Assembly: GCA_964429265.1 (NCBI GenBank)
Contig: CAYSBK010000020.1
Span: forward strand, 1-25,884
Source of the DNA: CAYSBK01 sp964429265
Lineage (GTDB): Bacteria > Planctomycetota > Phycisphaerae > Sedimentisphaerales > Anaerobacaceae
Length of the DNA stretch: 25,884 bases
Reading direction: 5' to 3'
The notes beneath the pieces were generated by a model that saw only the letters and a list, made by a program, of their open reading frames with translations, ran no database searches and was not told where the DNA came from. Made by a program: the position numbers and the translations under genes. Positions 22,452 to 25,884 of the stretch are shown in pieces (position 1 is the first letter of the stretch; each line of letters begins with the position of its first letter).

Positions 22452-24956
22452 ATGAAGCTTACGCGCACGCTGCCGTTTTCACAGGTATTGCTGGTGTCGG
22501 TCTTCACCGGCGTTTGCGCCCTGGCCGGTGCGTGCGCAAAGGAAAGCCCAATCGACGAACAAGCGAATCCGGCCGAGCGAATCGTCGTTGATGCGCCTTT
22601 TGAGATGCCGCCTTTGCAGGTGCCGGTTTTCGGACACAGGACGTTCGATATCCGCAACTACGGTGCCGCCCCGGACGCAACTACCAGCAACACCAAGGCA
22701 TTCGCCGCGGCCGTCGAGGCCTGCAGCAATGCAGGGGGCGGAACCGTCCTGGTGCCAAAGGGTACGTGGTCGACCGGCCCGATTCGCCTCAACAGCAACG
22801 TCAACCTCCACCTGGCCGAAGGCGCTGTTATTCGCTTCAGTACGGACTTCGACGACTATCTGCCGCCGGTTTTCACCCGTTACGAGGGCATAGAATGCTA
22901 CAATTACTGCCCGCCGGTCTATGCCAACGGCTGTGTGAACGTCGCCATCACGGGTTCCGGTCGATTCGACGACTGCGGAAAGCCCTGGTGGGATTATGAC
23001 CGCCGTGCCGGCAACGCCGTCAGGCGTCTTCACGATGCCGCCGACAACAACGTCCCCGCACGGCAGCGTATTTTCGCCGACAAGACCAGGTTCCTTCGTC
23101 CCTCCTTCATACAATTCGTCAATTGCAGGAATGTTCTTATCGATGGTGTGACCATAGGCAGCGGCCCGATGTGGACCATTCACCCGCTCTACTGTGAGAA
23201 CGTCATCATCCGTAATGTCACCATCCGCACCAAAGGGCCCAACAATGACGGCATCGACCCCGACTCCTGCCGGAATGTCCTTATCGAAAACTGCAGCTTC
23301 GACACCGCCGACGACGCCATCGCCCTGAAGTCCGGCCGGGATACAGACGGCAGACGTGTCGGTCGGCCCTGCGAAAACGTCGTGATTCGCCACTGCACCT
23401 TCGGGCTCGACGAGCCGTGCGACGGTGTTGTCTCCATCGGCAGCGAAATGTCGGGCGATGTCAGGAACGTCTATATTACCGGCTGTGCTTTCAACCGTAC
23501 CGACCGCGGAATACGCATAAAGTCCAGGCGCGGCCGCGGGGGCATCGTCGAGAATATCTGGATAGAAAACATCACAATGAATAACCCCGAATCCGATGCT
23601 ATACTGCTTAACGCTTTCTACCAAAGCGGCCGGGAACCTCGCAGCAAACTGCCGCCGACCTTCCGAAACATCCACATAAGCAATATCCGATGCCGGTCAA
23701 CCAAGGACGCTGTAATCATAAAAGGCCTGCCCGAAAAACCCATCTCCAACGTGGCCCTGAAGGACATCGCCATCAGCGCCAGATATGGCCTGCGTTGTAC
23801 GAACGCGAAAGACATAAAGCTTGTTGGGCTGCACATCGAACCGCAGCAGGACCCGGTCATCCTTTTGGAGAACTCCCGCAATGTTACCATTACTCAAGCA
23901 TCGTGCGCAGGCACCGGCCGGGTTTTTCTCGAGTTGCGCGGCGCCAAGACGAGAAACATACATCTGTACGAGAATGACCCGTCCTGTACCGGCAAGAGCA
24001 TCCGTCGAGTCGGCGCGGTTGACCCGAACGCGGTTGTCCGGGTGGACCTTTCGGCTTTGAAATCACCCATACTTCTCAGAGGCGATGAGAACCAGGCGTT
24101 TCGTGGTCCGGCCGCGATTTATCATGAAGGGTTTTTTCACCTTTTTTACGCCTACTGGCTGAAGGACAACGACGGCAACAGATACGGGTACGTCGCCACA
24201 AGCATAAGCCCGGACCTGCGCAGCTGGACCGACCCTCGAATCCTGACACCCAAGGGCCTCAACCTGAATTTCTCCAGCCCCGGTAATGTCATCCGCTATA
24301 ACGGCCAATGGGTGATGTGTATGCAGACCTATCCGACGCCGAACGGCGAAAAATACGGCAACGAAGACTGCCGAATCTGGATAACCCGCAGCAGCGACCT
24401 GGAATCCTGGAGCCAACCGGAACCTCTGCTCGTAAAGGGACCCAACGTCCCACTTGGAGATATCGGAAGAATCATCGACCCGTTTCTCATCGAAGACAAA
24501 GATGAACCGGGCAAATGGTGGTGCTTTTTCGATGATAACGCCGCCAACATCTCATACTCGTACGACCTGAAAAACTGGACCTATTTCACGCGAATAGAGG
24601 CCGGTGAAAACGCCTGCGTGATTGTTCACAACGGCGAATACCTGTTGTTCCACTCACCCAAAAACGGCATCGCTGTAAAACGCTCAAAGGATATGAAGCA
24701 CTGGCAGGACGTCGGCCGCCGCGTCACCAAGTCCGACACCGGCCCAATCACACTCGGCCAGGCAAACTGGCCCTGGGCAAAGCAGCGGCTTACCGCCGCT
24801 TTCGTGCTGGACCTCACCGACAATCCTGACGTTGGGAAATACCTGATGTTCTTTCAGGCTGAACCACCGGGCGGGTTCAAAAAGTACGCCAGCATCGGCA
24901 TCGCCTTCAGCGACGACCTTATCCACTGGGACTGGCCCGGAAAACGAACCGACTGA
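22452..24956 (+). CDS. Secreted GH28 polygalacturonase-like enzyme fused to GH43-type propeller
   Basis: An 834-residue exported enzyme. Residues 1-28 form a signal peptide (hydrophobic run to AGAC; a poor lipobox, so lipoprotein status is open). Residues ~60-470 are a right-handed beta helix of GH28 type: entry motif FDIRNYGA, catalytic NNDG at 264-267, ADD at 286-288, the bacterial GSEMSG motif, and RIK in RGIRIKSRRG. GH28 hydrolyses polygalacturonan or rhamnogalacturonan. Residues ~540-834 resemble the five-bladed propeller of GH43-like enzymes (arabinan/xylan side chains), with Asp676 (DPF) and Glu719 (GENACV) in catalytic-like places, but the first blade has RGP where an Asp (RDP) is normal, so that domain may only bind or act differently. 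Both domains plausibly act on pectin. It converges on the LamG gene. Confidence 0.85.
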   Translation: MKLTRTLPFSQVLLVSVFTGVCALAGACAKESPIDEQANPAERIVVDAPFEMPPLQVPVFGHRTFDIRNYGAAPDATTSNTKAFAAAVEACSNAGGGTVLVPKGTWSTGPIRLNSNVNLHLAEGAVIRFSTDFDDYLPPVFTRYEGIECYNYCPPVYANGCVNVAITGSGRFDDCGKPWWDYDRRAGNAVRRLHDAADNNVPARQRIFADKTRFLRPSFIQFVNCRNVLIDGVTIGSGPMWTIHPLYCENVIIRNVTIRTKGPNNDGIDPDSCRNVLIENCSFDTADDAIALKSGRDTDGRRVGRPCENVVIRHCTFGLDEPCDGVVSIGSEMSGDVRNVYITGCAFNRTDRGIRIKSRRGRGGIVENIWIENITMNNPESDAILLNAFYQSGREPRSKLPPTFRNIHISNIRCRSTKDAVIIKGLPEKPISNVALKDIAISARYGLRCTNAKDIKLVGLHIEPQQDPVILLENSRNVTITQASCAGTGRVFLELRGAKTRNIHLYENDPSCTGKSIRRVGAVDPNAVVRVDLSALKSPILLRGDENQAFRGPAAIYHEGFFHLFYAYWLKDNDGNRYGYVATSISPDLRSWTDPRILTPKGLNLNFSSPGNVIRYNGQWVMCMQTYPTPNGEKYGNEDCRIWITRSSDLESWSQPEPLLVKGPNVPLGDIGRIIDPFLIEDKDEPGKWWCFFDDNAANISYSYDLKNWTYFTRIEAGENACVIVHNGEYLLFHSPKNGIAVKRSKDMKHWQDVGRRVTKSDTGPITLGQANWPWAKQRLTAAFVLDLTDNPDVGKYLMFFQAEPPGGFKKYASIGIAFSDDLIHWDWPGKRTD

Positions 24957-24974
24957 CCGGCTTGCATAGAAAAC

Positions 24975-25009
24975 TCGGGGCCTCGCCCGATGCCCGGGCA
25001 GGGCCCCGA
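24975..25009. terminator. Bidirectional intrinsic terminator between convergent genes
   Basis: A nearly perfect stem: eight pairs (24975-24982 with 25002-25009), a T-G wobble and one mismatch, then five pairs (24985-24989 with 24995-24999), closing a five-base loop. Plus-strand flank is TTCTT; the minus-strand flank reads GTTTTC. It lies in the 88-base gap between the glycoside hydrolase stop and the LamG gene stop and would serve both. Confidence 0.75.
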
Positions 25010-25044
25010 TTCTTACTGCACAGCCGTCGGTCGCCTGCGGCAGC

Positions 25045-25884
25045 CTACGGCCAGTACTTTTTCTCAAGCCACTTGGTCATCAGCTCTGCAAAGTCCCTGA
25101 AGTTGACCACCTGGTTGCCGGTGCCTTCGCCGCTGTAGATATTCACGGGCGTATCAAGCGCCACGATGCCGGTTCCGTCGCTGGCAATGTAGGCGACCTG
25201 CTGGTCGGAAAGGGCATAATCGTAAATCCGCCAGTCGTCGATGTTGCCCGTGAAGCCGTCGTGCATCTCATCGGTGCTCAAAGGCGTACGGTCGGCGGCA
25301 ATCCCCAAGTAAAGCAGATCGGGCGTCGCCATCGCGTTGCCGCTGGACGGGCCTTCCTCTTCCAGCAGACCATTGACGTAAATCTTCAGCTTGGTGGCAT
25401 CACGAACGAAAGCATAGTGCTGCCAGCCGAGGTGGTCGTCCCATTCGTGGTCGTAGCTGACGCTGTTGGCGTCGTCGCTGAAGGTGTATGTATCGCCGTG
25501 GTCGTCCACGGCCACGCCCAGCACACGCTCGTTGGCATCCGGCGTGCTGCCGGACCACTGCCTGAACTCCCACATAAAGGCTCCGGAGTCAGGCTCTTCA
25601 TCGGGATGAGCGTTCTTGATCCACAGCGTAAGGCTGATCTGCTGCGAGATGCCGTTGTCGGTAAAGACCTGACGGGGTATCTTTATGCCGCGATAGGCGG
25701 GACTGACCAGGTGCAGGGATTTACCGTACCTGCCGTCCTCGACGCGGTCGTTCACGTCGCCGGGCGTCTGCTGAAGGTCGACGAAGTACAGCCCGGTGTA
25801 GCCGTTGCCGCTGCTGTCGGTGATGCTGGAGCCGCTGGGATCGTCGAGCTTGTAATGCAGCACGCACGGGTCTGGGGCGGTAAC
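25045..25884 (-). CDS. LamG-domain secreted protein, 5' end outside window
   Basis: The frame stays open to the right window edge, so an upstream part is missing; a GTG at 25863 is only an internal codon candidate. The visible ~279 residues form a concanavalin A-like LamG fold: CVLHYKLDDPSG, SITDSSGNGYTG, SLTLWIK, WQHYAFVRDATKLKIYVNGLLEE, and FTGNIDDWRIYDYALSDQQVAYIA. LamG domains bind glycans or proteins at the cell surface. The end, VNFRDFAELMTKWLEKKYWP, is a tail seen again and again on large secreted proteins of Phycisphaerae, with the pattern hydrophobic-N-F-D-F-A-x-L-x-x-x-W-L and a final WP; it resembles half of a dockerin repeat. Substrate is unknown, but the neighbour is a pectin-active enzyme, which hints at polysaccharide handling. 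Confidence 0.88.
   Translation of the reverse strand, partial: VTAPDPCVLHYKLDDPSGSSITDSSGNGYTGLYFVDLQQTPGDVNDRVEDGRYGKSLHLVSPAYRGIKIPRQVFTDNGISQQISLTLWIKNAHPDEEPDSGAFMWEFRQWSGSTPDANERVLGVAVDDHGDTYTFSDDANSVSYDHEWDDHLGWQHYAFVRDATKLKIYVNGLLEEEGPSSGNAMATPDLLYLGIAADRTPLSTDEMHDGFTGNIDDWRIYDYALSDQQVAYIASDGTGIVALDTPVNIYSGEGTGNQVVNFRDFAELMTKWLEKKYWP

Noticed and set aside
22452..22540. Lipoprotein lipobox at the start of the GH28 fusion
   Set aside because: AGAC has Ala at -3 and Gly at -2, a poor match to the usual L-[AS]-[GA]-C; an ordinary signal peptide is as likely.
22479..23675. 398-codon minus-strand open frame
   Set aside because: Antisense to the GH28 domain; its Val/Asp-rich sequence is a mirror of GH28 codon use.

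Overview
The window reads as a chromosomal segment of a high-GC bacterium, most likely a Planctomycetota member of the class Phycisphaerae (Sedimentisphaerales-like). The taxonomic hints are a LamG protein with a C-terminal VNFRDFAELMTKWLE...WP tail, HflK/HflC homologues with a polytopic HflK fusion, a Tat-exported sugar-isomerase-like protein, a pectin-active glycoside hydrolase, and several starts that lack a Shine-Dalgarno. The taxonomy is inferred from gene content only. I saw no rRNA, tRNA, insertion sequence or CRISPR array. Coding density is very high, and no stretch over 300 bases lacks a gene.

Region 1 (1-2115, minus): the 5' part of a phosphoglucose isomerase gene runs off the left edge. 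It is preceded by a Tat-signal protein with an L-fucose-isomerase-like fold. Region 2 (2286-15233, minus) is one long, tightly packed gene string read right to left: a 7-TM HflK fusion, HflC, a second HflK-like protein, a P1B heavy-metal ATPase, an ABC-2 ATPase, its permease, a TPR-like membrane protein of unknown role, and a UvrD/PcrA helicase. Most junctions overlap or are under 20 bases. The theme is membrane quality control plus export.

Region 3 (15234-16993): a compact promoter zone appears to fire in both directions, toward the hfl operon and toward a lone ABC-2 permease. A convergent GNAT acetyltransferase (N-acetylglutamate-synthase-like) follows.

Region 4 (16994-22412, plus) is the most interesting part. 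It is a tight cluster of two paralogous FabZ-like hot-dog proteins, an enlarged acyl carrier protein and two ketoacyl synthases in tandem, followed at once by serS. One FabZ keeps the catalytic Glu48 and the other has Gln48. One ketoacyl synthase has an intact Cys-His-His triad; in the other, Glu replaces the Cys and Asn replaces the second His. This looks like a type II iterative polyketide/polyunsaturated acyl synthase made of two unequal pairs (KSalpha/KSbeta and an active/inactive dehydratase pair), with the ketoreductase, malonyl transferase and release enzyme presumably encoded elsewhere.

Region 5 (22452-25884): a two-domain pectin-active enzyme (GH28 plus a GH43-type five-bladed propeller) on the plus strand converges, across a strong hairpin terminator, on the 3' end of a secreted LamG-domain protein that enters from the right edge. 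This points to a plant- or algal-polysaccharide degrader.
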